From: an uncultured Enorma sp.
GTDB taxonomy: Bacteria > Actinomycetota > Coriobacteriia > Coriobacteriales > Coriobacteriaceae
Assembly: GCA_905210055.1 (NCBI GenBank)
Contig: CAJLVH010000031.1
Coordinates: 1 to 16,008 of the forward strand
Length of the DNA stretch: 16,008 bases
Direction: 5' to 3'
Shown here: positions 6,017 to 13,466 of the stretch, one piece after another
How positions within the stretch are numbered: position 1 is the first letter of the stretch
How the letters are laid out: each line of letters starts with the position of its first letter
The notes under the pieces: model-generated
Databases searched by the model: none
Seen by the model: only the letters and a program-made list of their open reading frames with translations
Told to the model about the DNA's origin: nothing
Translations under genes and position numbers: made by a program

Positions 6017-6787
6017 TCACATGCTATAAAGAAATGTGAGGTTAGAGGGGGTTGAGGGGTGTCCGTCCGCGGCTTCTCCGTATTGGTCGGTGCGTTCTAC
6101 CTCGTAGTGGTCGAACATTGTGAGCTGTTGAATGCCGGTGGAGACGATGCGGGCGTCGGGCTCGCCGCGCAGCACAGCGTCGATGGCAGCGATGAGGATC
6201 TCGGGGCGGAGCGCGCCGTCGTTATCCATACGGGTGGAGAGATCGAGGACGAACGTGCCATCCTCCCCTGCCATCACATCGAAGCCTTGAAGCGTCTTCC
6301 CCAGATCGAGCACCTTCTCCTTCTTACCGCGTGCATAGGGGATCTCCCCGCGCGCAACAACGGAGGTAAGGGCATCGAGCAGGCACTCAAGCGTGACCTC
6401 GCCCGCGGCACCGAACAAGCCGATGCGGTAGTCCGCACGCGTGATGAAGGCCGTGAGGGCGTCGGCGCGAACGTCGACGTAGCCCGCCTCCTGCGGGGCA
6501 AGATCGGCGGGAGCGGCCGCGCGCAGGCGCTCGAGGGCGACAGGCGCGGGCAGGAGCTCAGTGAGGAAGACGTCGAACCATTCGCAGGAAGACGAGGTGC
6601 CCACGGGCAGCGCTGCAGAGAACCCTGCGCGCATGTGTGGCGAGAAGCCCTGGGTAACCGCATAGGGCAGGCCGGCGCGGCGCACAATGCGCTCGATGGT
6701 ATGCAGCACCTCGAGGTGTCCAAGGTAGCGAAGACGACCCTGCTTCACATAGCGCACGCGCAAGCGGAAGAGCAACTGTTCAGTCAT
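6017..6787 (-). CDS. DUF2344 / TIGR03936 radical SAM-linked protein
   Basis: A 256-residue protein of the DUF2344 family. The diagnostic N-terminal block is clear: LRVRYVKQGRLRYLGHLEVL, then IERIVRRAGLPYAVTQGFSP, HMRAGFSAALPVG and a Trp/Phe-rich strand (CEWFDVFL), all within residues 8-75. The family is known for being encoded next to, or fused to, the large radical SAM protein family TIGR03960; the biochemical role is not established. Its ATG overlaps the stop of the upstream radical SAM gene by four bases (ATGA), so the two are translated together, supporting a complex or sequential action. The last third is divergent and ends in a Ser/Pro-containing tail. It is the last gene of the mre run; a large palindrome follows. 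Confidence 0.88.
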   Translation of the reverse strand: MTEQLLFRLRVRYVKQGRLRYLGHLEVLHTIERIVRRAGLPYAVTQGFSPHMRAGFSAALPVGTSSSCEWFDVFLTELLPAPVALERLRAAAPADLAPQEAGYVDVRADALTAFITRADYRIGLFGAAGEVTLECLLDALTSVVARGEIPYARGKKEKVLDLGKTLQGFDVMAGEDGTFVLDLSTRMDNDGALRPEILIAAIDAVLRGEPDARIVSTGIQQLTMFDHYEVERTDQYGEAADGHPSTPSNLTFLYSM

Positions 6788-8670
6788 GAGCGATCACCCA
6801 CCAAGACGTTCTCGGCGCCGAGCGTGGGGCAGATGCCGCAACCCGTGCACGAGCTCCTCGTGCAGTCGTCCGTCGTCGTGCCCGCAAGGGCGCGCCGCCA
6901 TTCGCGCAGCAAGAAACCGCGGGAGACACCAGGGCTCACATGCTCCCAAGGCAGGTGGACATCGAGTGGGAACTCCTCCTCCGCGACCTCGCGCAGATCG
7001 ATTCCGAGCTCGGCGGCCGCCGCTTCCCAGCGCTCGAGCGAGAACTGGTCGCTCCATGCGTCGAAGCGCGCCCCGCGGCGCCATGCGCCCATGATGAGCG
7101 GCGCCAGGTCGCGTCCGCCGCGCGAGAGCACGGCTTCGATGAGCGAAGTCGAGGCGTCGTGGCAGTGCACGCGGATCGCGCGGTCGTGCACGCTCTCGAG
7201 TAAAAGCTTCTGCCTGCGGCACACCTCGGCATCGTCGAGCTGACCGCACCACTGGAACGGCGTGTGCGCCTTAGGAATGAAGACCGATACCGACACCGAT
7301 ACCTGGATACCACCGCGTTGACCCTTAGGTATTACCTCGCGTGCGATGGAAAGCACCCGCTCGGCGAGCTTCGCAATGGCGACGATGTCCTCGTCCCGCT
7401 CTCCGGGCAGCCCCATCATGAAGTAGAGCTTCACCCGGCGCCACCCCGCCTCGAAGGCAGCACGGCACGCGCGGTCGAGGTCGTCTTCGGTCACGTTCTT
7501 ATTGATGATGTCGCGCAGGCGCTGGCTGCCCGCTTCCGGCGCGAAGGTGAGGCCGCCCTTCTTCTCCCCCGCCACCTCGAGTGCCATGTCGACGCCGAAG
7601 GCATCGAGGCGCTGCGAGGGGATTGAGACAGATACACCGGTACCCTCGAGACCGCGGTTCAGACGACGCAGGATCTCGGAGCAGCAGGAATGGTCGGTCG
7701 TGGACAGCGAGGTGAGCGAGACCTCATCGTATCCGGTTGCAGCAAGGCCGCGCGACACGGCGGCGACAATCTGGTCCGGCGTGCGCTCGCGCACCGGGCG
7801 GTACGTGATGCCCGCTTGGCAAAAGCGGCAGCCACGCGCACATCCGCGCAAGATCTCGATAGAAAGCCGATCATGCACGAGCTCGGTGAAGGGAACGATG
7901 GACTGCGATACGGGGTCGGTCGCGCCGAAATCGCGCACCACGCGCTTGTAGACGACATCTGGCACCGATTCACCCGCACGGGGTGCGGTAAAGCCATGGC
8001 GGGTGCAGGGCTCATCGAAGCGCACTTCGTAGAGGGAGGGAACATAGGTACCGGGCACCTGGGAGAGGGCGCGCAGAACCTCAGCACGCGAGGCGCCTGC
8101 ATCGCGCATACGCTCGTGCGCGCGGACGACCTCGACGAGCGACTCCTCACCCTCGCCGATCAGGAACGCATCGAAGAAGGGCGCAATCGGCTCGGGATTA
8201 TAGACGGATGGACCGCCGCCGATCACGAGCGGATCGTCCTCGCCGCGGTCCGCGGCAAGAAGCGGAATACCGGCAAGGTCGAGCGCCTCGAGGTAGTTCG
8301 TGGCCGCCATCTCGTGCGGAATATGGAAGCCCACCACATCAAATGACGCCACGGGAGCGGCACCCTCGAGCGAGAGAAGCGGCACGTGCGCTGCTCGCAT
8401 GGCATCGGCCATGTCAACCCAGGGCACGTACGCGCGCTCACACGAGATGCCATCCTCACGGTTGAGCGCAGCGTAGAGGATGGCGAGCCCTTGGTTCGGC
8501 AGGCCGACCTCGTACACATCCGGGTAGATGAGGCAGGCGCGATAGGCCGCCTCGGCCTTCGCCTTCGTCCCCCACTCGTGATCGATATAGCGGCTCGGCT
8601 TCTCAACGCGCGCGAGCAGCGGCTCGAGTTCGGAAAAACGGTCTTCGTAAACGTAGCGCACGGGTCGCAT
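6784..8670 (-). CDS. B12-binding-like radical SAM protein, TIGR03960 family
   Basis: About 628 residues. The N-terminal part (to about 200) looks like the Rossmann B12-binding-like region of this family (CLIYPDVYEVGLPNQGLAIL, then DVVGFHIPHEMAATNYLEAL and PLVIGGGPSVYNPEPIAPFF). The radical SAM core carries the 4Fe-4S motif RGCARGCRFCQAG with Cys at 278, 282 and 285, counted from the upstream GTG, followed by SLTSLSTTDHS, TFAPEAGSQRLR and VKLYFMMGLPGE. The C-terminus has four more cysteines (604, 609, 612, 615; CTRSSCTGCGICP), suggesting an additional iron-sulfur or metal site. The substrate of the family is unknown; RNA modification has been suggested from its neighbours. The start is GTG (8671-8673) or the next codon ATG (8668-8670); both overlap the stop of the DUF697 gene. 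The stop overlaps the start of the DUF2344 gene. Confidence 0.9.
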   Translation of the reverse strand: MRPVRYVYEDRFSELEPLLARVEKPSRYIDHEWGTKAKAEAAYRACLIYPDVYEVGLPNQGLAILYAALNREDGISCERAYVPWVDMADAMRAAHVPLLSLEGAAPVASFDVVGFHIPHEMAATNYLEALDLAGIPLLAADRGEDDPLVIGGGPSVYNPEPIAPFFDAFLIGEGEESLVEVVRAHERMRDAGASRAEVLRALSQVPGTYVPSLYEVRFDEPCTRHGFTAPRAGESVPDVVYKRVVRDFGATDPVSQSIVPFTELVHDRLSIEILRGCARGCRFCQAGITYRPVRERTPDQIVAAVSRGLAATGYDEVSLTSLSTTDHSCCSEILRRLNRGLEGTGVSVSIPSQRLDAFGVDMALEVAGEKKGGLTFAPEAGSQRLRDIINKNVTEDDLDRACRAAFEAGWRRVKLYFMMGLPGERDEDIVAIAKLAERVLSIAREVIPKGQRGGIQVSVSVSVFIPKAHTPFQWCGQLDDAEVCRRQKLLLESVHDRAIRVHCHDASTSLIEAVLSRGGRDLAPLIMGAWRRGARFDAWSDQFSLERWEAAAAELGIDLREVAEEEFPLDVHLPWEHVSPGVSRGFLLREWRRALAGTTTDDCTRSSCTGCGICPTLGAENVLVGDRS

Positions 8671-9575
8671 CACCCCGCCTGGGAAACGGAGGCAGCATCC
8701 GAACCCATGCCGAGAAGCTCCCGCACGCGCTTGGCGGCTGCCGTGACGTGCTCATTCACCGGGCCGTAGTCGATCCCGCGCTCATAGGCGCTCGCGAGCA
8801 CGCGGCCCATGCCATACGTCCCTGCGACGGCGATGGCGGCCTTCACGACGAAGGCTGCGTGGCCCGCGCTCTTGCAGGCGACACGGGCGACGCCGCGCAA
8901 TGCGAGTCCCGCCGCGAGTACGCCGGCAACCTCATAGCCGCGCTCCGGTTCGAGTTTGTAGCCGAACACGGCGGAGAGCTGGAGCACCATACCGACCTCG
9001 GTGATCGTCATGACGGGAAAATCCGCGCCGGGAATGAACGCAAGCGCACCCGTGACCATATTGGCGAGCGCCGCGGAGGTGATGATGCGGTTCGCCGCCG
9101 CGATGCGCATGAACGAGAAGTTTGCCGCGAAGGCGACGTCCTTCTCCGTGCGGTCGAGGATCCAGCGTGCGAGGGCATCGAGCAGATACGTCGAATCCGT
9201 TGCCGCGATAAGGCCAAGCAGGGGCGTGTCGGTCTTGATGAACGGAACCTCCACGCTCGACTCGGCGATCACCACGACGGGTGCCCCGGCGACGATGAGT
9301 TCGCGCACAGCGCCCTCGAGCACCGCCGAACCGCATGAGAGCACGAGCACGACGTCGGTATCGGGTCGCGGTGCGACGGGCGCAGCCGTGAGCCGTTCCA
9401 CGCGCACGAGCGCCGATGTGGTCTTAGGGACGAAGGCGTCGCGCACGCACGCCACGATCGCTGGCGAGGCGGTCTCATCGACGTACACCGCGACGCGCAC
9501 GGGCGCATCCGTCTCCTTCTTGGCGCTCGCGCCCACTTTCAGCACGCGACCGAGGGATTCTACGGGTAGCCTCAT
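8670..9575 (-). CDS. DUF697 membrane protein with degenerate GTPase-like N-terminus
   Basis: A 301-residue protein. Residues about 160-265 match the DUF697 (YcjF-like) pattern found C-terminal to Era-like GTPase domains: NRIITSAALANMVTGALAFI, then PGADFPVMTITEVGMVLQLS, GYKLEPERGYEVAGVLAAG and hydrophobic helices to about 260, which are likely membrane-associated. Residues 25-145 read like alternating strands and helices of a P-loop GTPase fold (VAVYVDETASPAIVACVRDAF, VVLVLSCGSAVLEG, APVVVIAES), but I find no GxxxxGK[ST] P-loop, no DxxG and no NKxD, so nucleotide binding is doubtful. The ATG has a GGAG site 6 nt upstream and follows the rodA stop by 12 nt; the stop overlaps the radical SAM start. 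A role in membrane or cell-envelope processes is suggested only by position in the mre run. Confidence 0.82.
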   Translation of the reverse strand: MRLPVESLGRVLKVGASAKKETDAPVRVAVYVDETASPAIVACVRDAFVPKTTSALVRVERLTAAPVAPRPDTDVVLVLSCGSAVLEGAVRELIVAGAPVVVIAESSVEVPFIKTDTPLLGLIAATDSTYLLDALARWILDRTEKDVAFAANFSFMRIAAANRIITSAALANMVTGALAFIPGADFPVMTITEVGMVLQLSAVFGYKLEPERGYEVAGVLAAGLALRGVARVACKSAGHAAFVVKAAIAVAGTYGMGRVLASAYERGIDYGPVNEHVTAAAKRVRELLGMGSDAASVSQAG

Positions 9576-9587
9576 TGCTGCTCCAAT

Positions 9588-10781
9588 CTAGATTGACGCC
9601 TGGCGGCGGCGCCAGATGGATTGCACGATGCCGATGATCATGCACTGCACGATCATCGAGGAAGAACCGAAGCTGATGAACGGCAGCGGGATGCCCGTGA
9701 TGGGCATGAGCCCGATGCACATGCCGATGTTCTCGAAGATCTGGAACATCCACAGACCCACGAAACCCACGCACGCGAGCCGATAAAAGAGCGAATCGCA
9801 CTTGATGGCGATGCGAATAACAGAGAAGAGCAGCAGCGCGAAGAGCGCGAGCAGAACGAGCGCACCGACGAAGCCAAACGTCTCGCACAGAAGGGCGAAG
9901 ACGAAGTCGGTATGCGATTCCGGCAAAAAGCCGTAGGACGACTGCGTGGCGTTGCCGATGCCCTTGCCGAAGAACCCGCCCGAACCTACAGCAATCATGG
10001 ACTGCAACAGGTTATATCCAGCTCCCGATGTATCTGCCTCGGGATCTAGGAACACGAGCAAACGGTTCATCTGGTACTGCTTGATGAGTGAGTTAGAGTC
10101 GCCCACGACGCCATCGATGATGGAGTCCGTCGCGAGGATGATCGACACGAGGCCGATGATGATCGCGATGGTGGAGAGCACCCATTCCTTCTTGGCACCG
10201 CTCATCATGATCGTGATGGCACCGGAGAAGAACACGACGAGGCTCGATCCGAGGTCGCCCTGAATGATGATGCAGACGAAGGGAATGGCGAGCATACCGC
10301 AGAACTTAAGGTACTCGCGAACCGTATCGATCTTTCCATGGTACTGTGCGCCGATCGCCGCCATGAAAAAGACGGTCACGACCTTCGCGAGCTCAACCGG
10401 CTGGAACGTGAGGCCGATGATCGGGAAGCGGATCCAGCCCGTCATGCCCATCGCGTTATGCGAGAGACCGGGAACATAGGGCAAGAAGATGATGATGATG
10501 TCCGCAACAAGCAGAATCGTCGAGATGTTCGCGAGGTTCGAGAGGTCGATGTTCCAGACCACCACGGCCAGAACCACGCCGATGCCGATACCCAGAAGAT
10601 GGCGCGAGAACGAGACATCGGGATTCGTGAAGGAAGCGGACCACATGACGAGCGTGCCGAAAGCGAGCAGGCCGATCCAAGCGATGAACACGCCGAGGTG
10701 CACCTGCGAACGGAAGCCGCCCTTCGCGGTGCTGATCTGCTTGTTCACCTTCTGCAGGCTCTTCGCTGAAGCCGTTGCCAT
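9588..10781 (-). CDS. rodA: peptidoglycan glycosyltransferase RodA (SEDS family)
   Basis: A 397-residue polytopic SEDS protein, about ten membrane segments, that polymerises lipid II into glycan strands during cell elongation together with PBP2. Family motifs are evident: TGWIRFPIIGLTFQPVELAK at about 114-133, QGDLGSSLVVF at 174-184, NLLQSMIAVGSGGFFGKGIG at 257-276, PESHTDFVFALLCETFGFVG at 287-306 (the Asp of HTDF lies where SEDS proteins keep an essential acidic residue), and GIPLPFISFGSSS at 363-375. The cytoplasmic N-terminus (about 28 residues) is Lys/Ser-rich. The ATG has a GGAGG ribosome-binding site 7-8 nt upstream and lies 18 nt after the mrdA stop. Assignment as RodA and not FtsW rests on the adjacent PBP2 and MreBCD. 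Confidence 0.95.
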   Translation of the reverse strand: MATASAKSLQKVNKQISTAKGGFRSQVHLGVFIAWIGLLAFGTLVMWSASFTNPDVSFSRHLLGIGIGVVLAVVVWNIDLSNLANISTILLVADIIIIFLPYVPGLSHNAMGMTGWIRFPIIGLTFQPVELAKVVTVFFMAAIGAQYHGKIDTVREYLKFCGMLAIPFVCIIIQGDLGSSLVVFFSGAITIMMSGAKKEWVLSTIAIIIGLVSIILATDSIIDGVVGDSNSLIKQYQMNRLLVFLDPEADTSGAGYNLLQSMIAVGSGGFFGKGIGNATQSSYGFLPESHTDFVFALLCETFGFVGALVLLALFALLLFSVIRIAIKCDSLFYRLACVGFVGLWMFQIFENIGMCIGLMPITGIPLPFISFGSSSMIVQCMIIGIVQSIWRRRQASI

Positions 10782-10799
10782 AGATAGCCTCCCCTCTTT

Positions 10800-12854
10800 C
10801 TAGCGCGTGTGGTCTTCGCCGGACGGACTCAGGGTGTCGGGCGCATCGAAGATCTGGCCGAGCACGGTGCGCACGGCGTACACGGCCGACGAACCGCCGA
10901 AACCGCCTTGTTCGAGCACGGCTGCGACAATGTACTTCGGGTCCTCATAGGGCGCGTACGTGATGAACCAGCCGTACGGGTCCTCTCCCGCCTTCTCACC
11001 CGTACCGCTCTTGCCGGCGACCGTCACCGGCAGGCTGTTGAAATGCGCGGCGAGCGAGGCCGATTCCTCGTAGATCATACGCTTGAGACCGTTGTGCACG
11101 AGGTCGAGGTGCTCTTTCTCCACCTCAGCCGTGAGCCGCTCCTTCGAGCCGGTCTCGTTGTAGCGGTAGGCGTCTTCGCCGGCGCCATCGCGCGGGAGCG
11201 CGGACAAAAAGACGGGCGGGGGGGACTCCTTGCCGCCGTTCGCAAGACCCATGTAGGCACAGACCATCTGGATCGGCGTCACGAGCAAATCGCCCTGGCC
11301 GATGACGATGTTCGACATATCGCCCGGGTTCCACGCACGGTCTTGGTCGCTGTAATCTGAGAAGTAGGCTTCCTTCCACTCCGCATCGGGAACGCGACCC
11401 TCCTGCTCGCTCGGCAGGTCGATACCCGTCGTGGATCCTAGACCCCAGCGGCGGAACATCTCCTGTAAACCCTCAGGGTTGTCCTTGCTGTAGTAGAAGT
11501 CGTGACCGATATCGTAGAACACAGGGTCGCATGAGTAGACGATACCATCTTCAAGCGTCATCGTACCGTGGCCGCTGTGCAGCCAGCAGTACTTGCCGTA
11601 TGCCTCGCCGTCGCCAGTCCAGTATCCGGTGCAATTCGTCGTGCGCGTGTCCGAATAGATGCCGTACTCAAGCCCTGCGAGCGCGGAGAGCGGTTTGATG
11701 GTCGATGCGGACATGTACTGGCCGTAGATGACGCGGTTGAGAAGCGGATTGCCGCTCTCCTCGCTGTTCAACTGAGACCAAGCGTCGTTCGAGATGCCGC
11801 CGATGAAGACGGATGGGTCGAAGGAAGGAGCGCTCGCAAGCCCTAAAACATCGCCATTCGTGCAGTCGATGCACACGCAGGCGCCGTTTCTCGCCTCGGG
11901 ATAGCCGAACTGCTTCGAGATGCCGATGGCATATTCGAGGCCCTCCTCGCAGGCACGCTGGATATCGACGTCGAGCGTGAGCTTGATATCCGTGCCGGCG
12001 CGCGCAGGCACCTCGCCCACCTGGCCGGTCACGTTGCCACCGGCGTCCACGGTGACGGTTTGCTCGCCGCGCACGCCCTGCAACAGGCTCTCGTACTGCG
12101 CCTCGACTCCCGCCTGACCCACGACATCGCCCGATTCGTAGGTGATCGAACCTTCGGTCTGCTCGGCCGCCTCCTGCGCCTCGAGCTGCTCCGCCGTGAC
12201 GGTTCCCGTGTAGCCGAGTACGTGGCAGGCGAGCGTGCCAAAGGGATATTCGCGTTCTGTGCGATCGACCACGTAGACGCCCTCGAACTCGCCGGCGTGC
12301 TCCTGGATGTAGGCGACCGTCGAGCGGCGCACGTCCGTCGCGATAGTATGCTGCGCCTGCGCGCCCTCGGTGTTGTCACGGATGTTGCGCCGCACGGCTG
12401 GGTAGGGCAGGCCGAGAACGTTCGAGAGATGCCGCACGAGCACCGCGTCGTCCACGAGGTCGCTGTAGGCGGTCACGGCGAGCGAGGGGCGATTGCGCAC
12501 GAGCTCGACGCCGTTGCGGTCGAGGATACGCCCGCGCGGGGCAGCCGTGGTGACGACGCGCGTGCGGTTCTGCACGGCAAGGTCGCTGTAATAATCGCTA
12601 CGCACCATCTGCATGCTCCAAAGCTTGGCGATGAGCGCGGTGAACATCGCGCCTACGCCCGCGGCGAGCAGGGTGAAGCGTCCCTTGTAGGCGAGACCAG
12701 AGGTGTTGCCCTCCCCTTCCGAGGCCCGGGGTCGCGTGCCGTTCTTCGTATCGAAGGTGAAGCGCCCAGAGTAGCCCCTAAGGAAGATGAGGGAACCGAT
12801 GACGGCGGCAAGCAGCACGAAGCCGGCAATGATGACGAGCGTTTGCGCGTTCAC
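10800..12854 (-). CDS. mrdA: penicillin-binding protein 2 (class B transpeptidase of elongation)
   Basis: A 684-residue class B PBP. After the membrane anchor come the pedestal domain (RVVTTAAPRGRILDRNGVEL near 99-118; GQAGVEAQYESLLQGVRGEQ near 246-265) and the transpeptidase domain with SASTIKP (SxxK: Ser384, Lys387), SCD at 441-443 in place of the SxN motif, and AGKSGTGEK (KSG at 615-617). It cross-links glycan strands made by RodA on the outer face of the membrane. There are two hydrophobic N-terminal segments (about 5-26 and 59-80), where class B PBPs normally have one; the second is in the usual position before the pedestal. The start is GTG, with an AGGTAGG-type site just after the mreD stop; the 10-nt gap supports this start over an internal one. 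Confidence 0.94.
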   Translation of the reverse strand: MNAQTLVIIAGFVLLAAVIGSLIFLRGYSGRFTFDTKNGTRPRASEGEGNTSGLAYKGRFTLLAAGVGAMFTALIAKLWSMQMVRSDYYSDLAVQNRTRVVTTAAPRGRILDRNGVELVRNRPSLAVTAYSDLVDDAVLVRHLSNVLGLPYPAVRRNIRDNTEGAQAQHTIATDVRRSTVAYIQEHAGEFEGVYVVDRTEREYPFGTLACHVLGYTGTVTAEQLEAQEAAEQTEGSITYESGDVVGQAGVEAQYESLLQGVRGEQTVTVDAGGNVTGQVGEVPARAGTDIKLTLDVDIQRACEEGLEYAIGISKQFGYPEARNGACVCIDCTNGDVLGLASAPSFDPSVFIGGISNDAWSQLNSEESGNPLLNRVIYGQYMSASTIKPLSALAGLEYGIYSDTRTTNCTGYWTGDGEAYGKYCWLHSGHGTMTLEDGIVYSCDPVFYDIGHDFYYSKDNPEGLQEMFRRWGLGSTTGIDLPSEQEGRVPDAEWKEAYFSDYSDQDRAWNPGDMSNIVIGQGDLLVTPIQMVCAYMGLANGGKESPPPVFLSALPRDGAGEDAYRYNETGSKERLTAEVEKEHLDLVHNGLKRMIYEESASLAAHFNSLPVTVAGKSGTGEKAGEDPYGWFITYAPYEDPKYIVAAVLEQGGFGGSSAVYAVRTVLGQIFDAPDTLSPSGEDHTR

Positions 12855-12864
12855 GTGCGCCTAC

Positions 12865-13458
12865 CTAGCGAAAGCGCCGCGCGCCACGCGGCTTCGAAGC
12901 TTGCTTGAACCTCGATCCGCCCGAGCCCGCGCGCGCACCGGGTCGCGAAAAGCTCCCGCCGCCGAGCGATGAGCCAGTCCCTGCCACCATGAGAAACGGT
13001 ATGCAGGCGATGCTGGTGAGTATGGCCGTCATGAGCCCATGGCCGAGCGAGATGAGCAGGTTGCCCTCGGCTCTGAGCACCACGAGCACGATACCGTTCA
13101 CGATCGAGACCGCGAGCGCTCCCGCAGCCGCCAACCGCAGCGAAGCACCAGAGAACCCGCTCGTCCCCGCGCCGCCGATCGACGAGAGCGCGAACGACGC
13201 GAGCATCGTGAGCAGCGCCATGAGCCCGACGGGTACGGTAGCTGTGAGGTCGTAGAACAGACCAGCGAAGAACCCGGCATAGACTGCCTGGGCACCATCG
13301 CCCCTAAGCGCGATGGCGAGCGCGAAGGCGAGCATGAAATTGAAGCGGCCGCCGAGAATCGAGATCTGCGGCGCAAGCGCGACCTGCAGCACAGCCGCAA
13401 CAACGGCGAGAATAAAGACGATCTGATGGCGCTGAGGCGCGGTGTTCGCATACGGCAT
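12865..13458 (-). CDS. mreD: rod shape-determining protein MreD
   Basis: A 197-residue, very hydrophobic protein with about five to six membrane segments between residues 12 and 160, including the MreD signature GFFAGLFYDLTATVPVGLMA at 62-81. MreD is an integral membrane partner of MreC in the elongasome. After the last helix comes a tail of about 35 residues rich in Gly, Ser, Arg and Lys (GGGSFSRPGARAGSGGSRFK, then QASKPRGARRFR), giving a strongly positive C-terminus; by the positive-inside rule it should be cytoplasmic. The ATG is preceded by AGGTGA at 6 nt, overlapping the mreC stop, with 8 nt between the genes. The mrdA start follows 10 nt after its stop. Confidence 0.9.
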   Translation of the reverse strand: MPYANTAPQRHQIVFILAVVAAVLQVALAPQISILGGRFNFMLAFALAIALRGDGAQAVYAGFFAGLFYDLTATVPVGLMALLTMLASFALSSIGGAGTSGFSGASLRLAAAGALAVSIVNGIVLVVLRAEGNLLISLGHGLMTAILTSIACIPFLMVAGTGSSLGGGSFSRPGARAGSGGSRFKQASKPRGARRFR

Positions 13459-13466
13459 GGGCTCAC

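Noticed and set aside
6059..7243. 394-codon open frame on the plus strand
   Set aside because: It is antisense to DUF2344 and the radical SAM gene, which overlap each other by ATGA as real coupled genes; there is no family resemblance.
10941..11100. PBP2 motif changes (SCD for SxN, KSG for KTG) as a sign of an inactive enzyme
   Set aside because: Both variants are tolerated in elongation-type class B PBPs as far as I recall, and the SxxK serine and lysine are intact.
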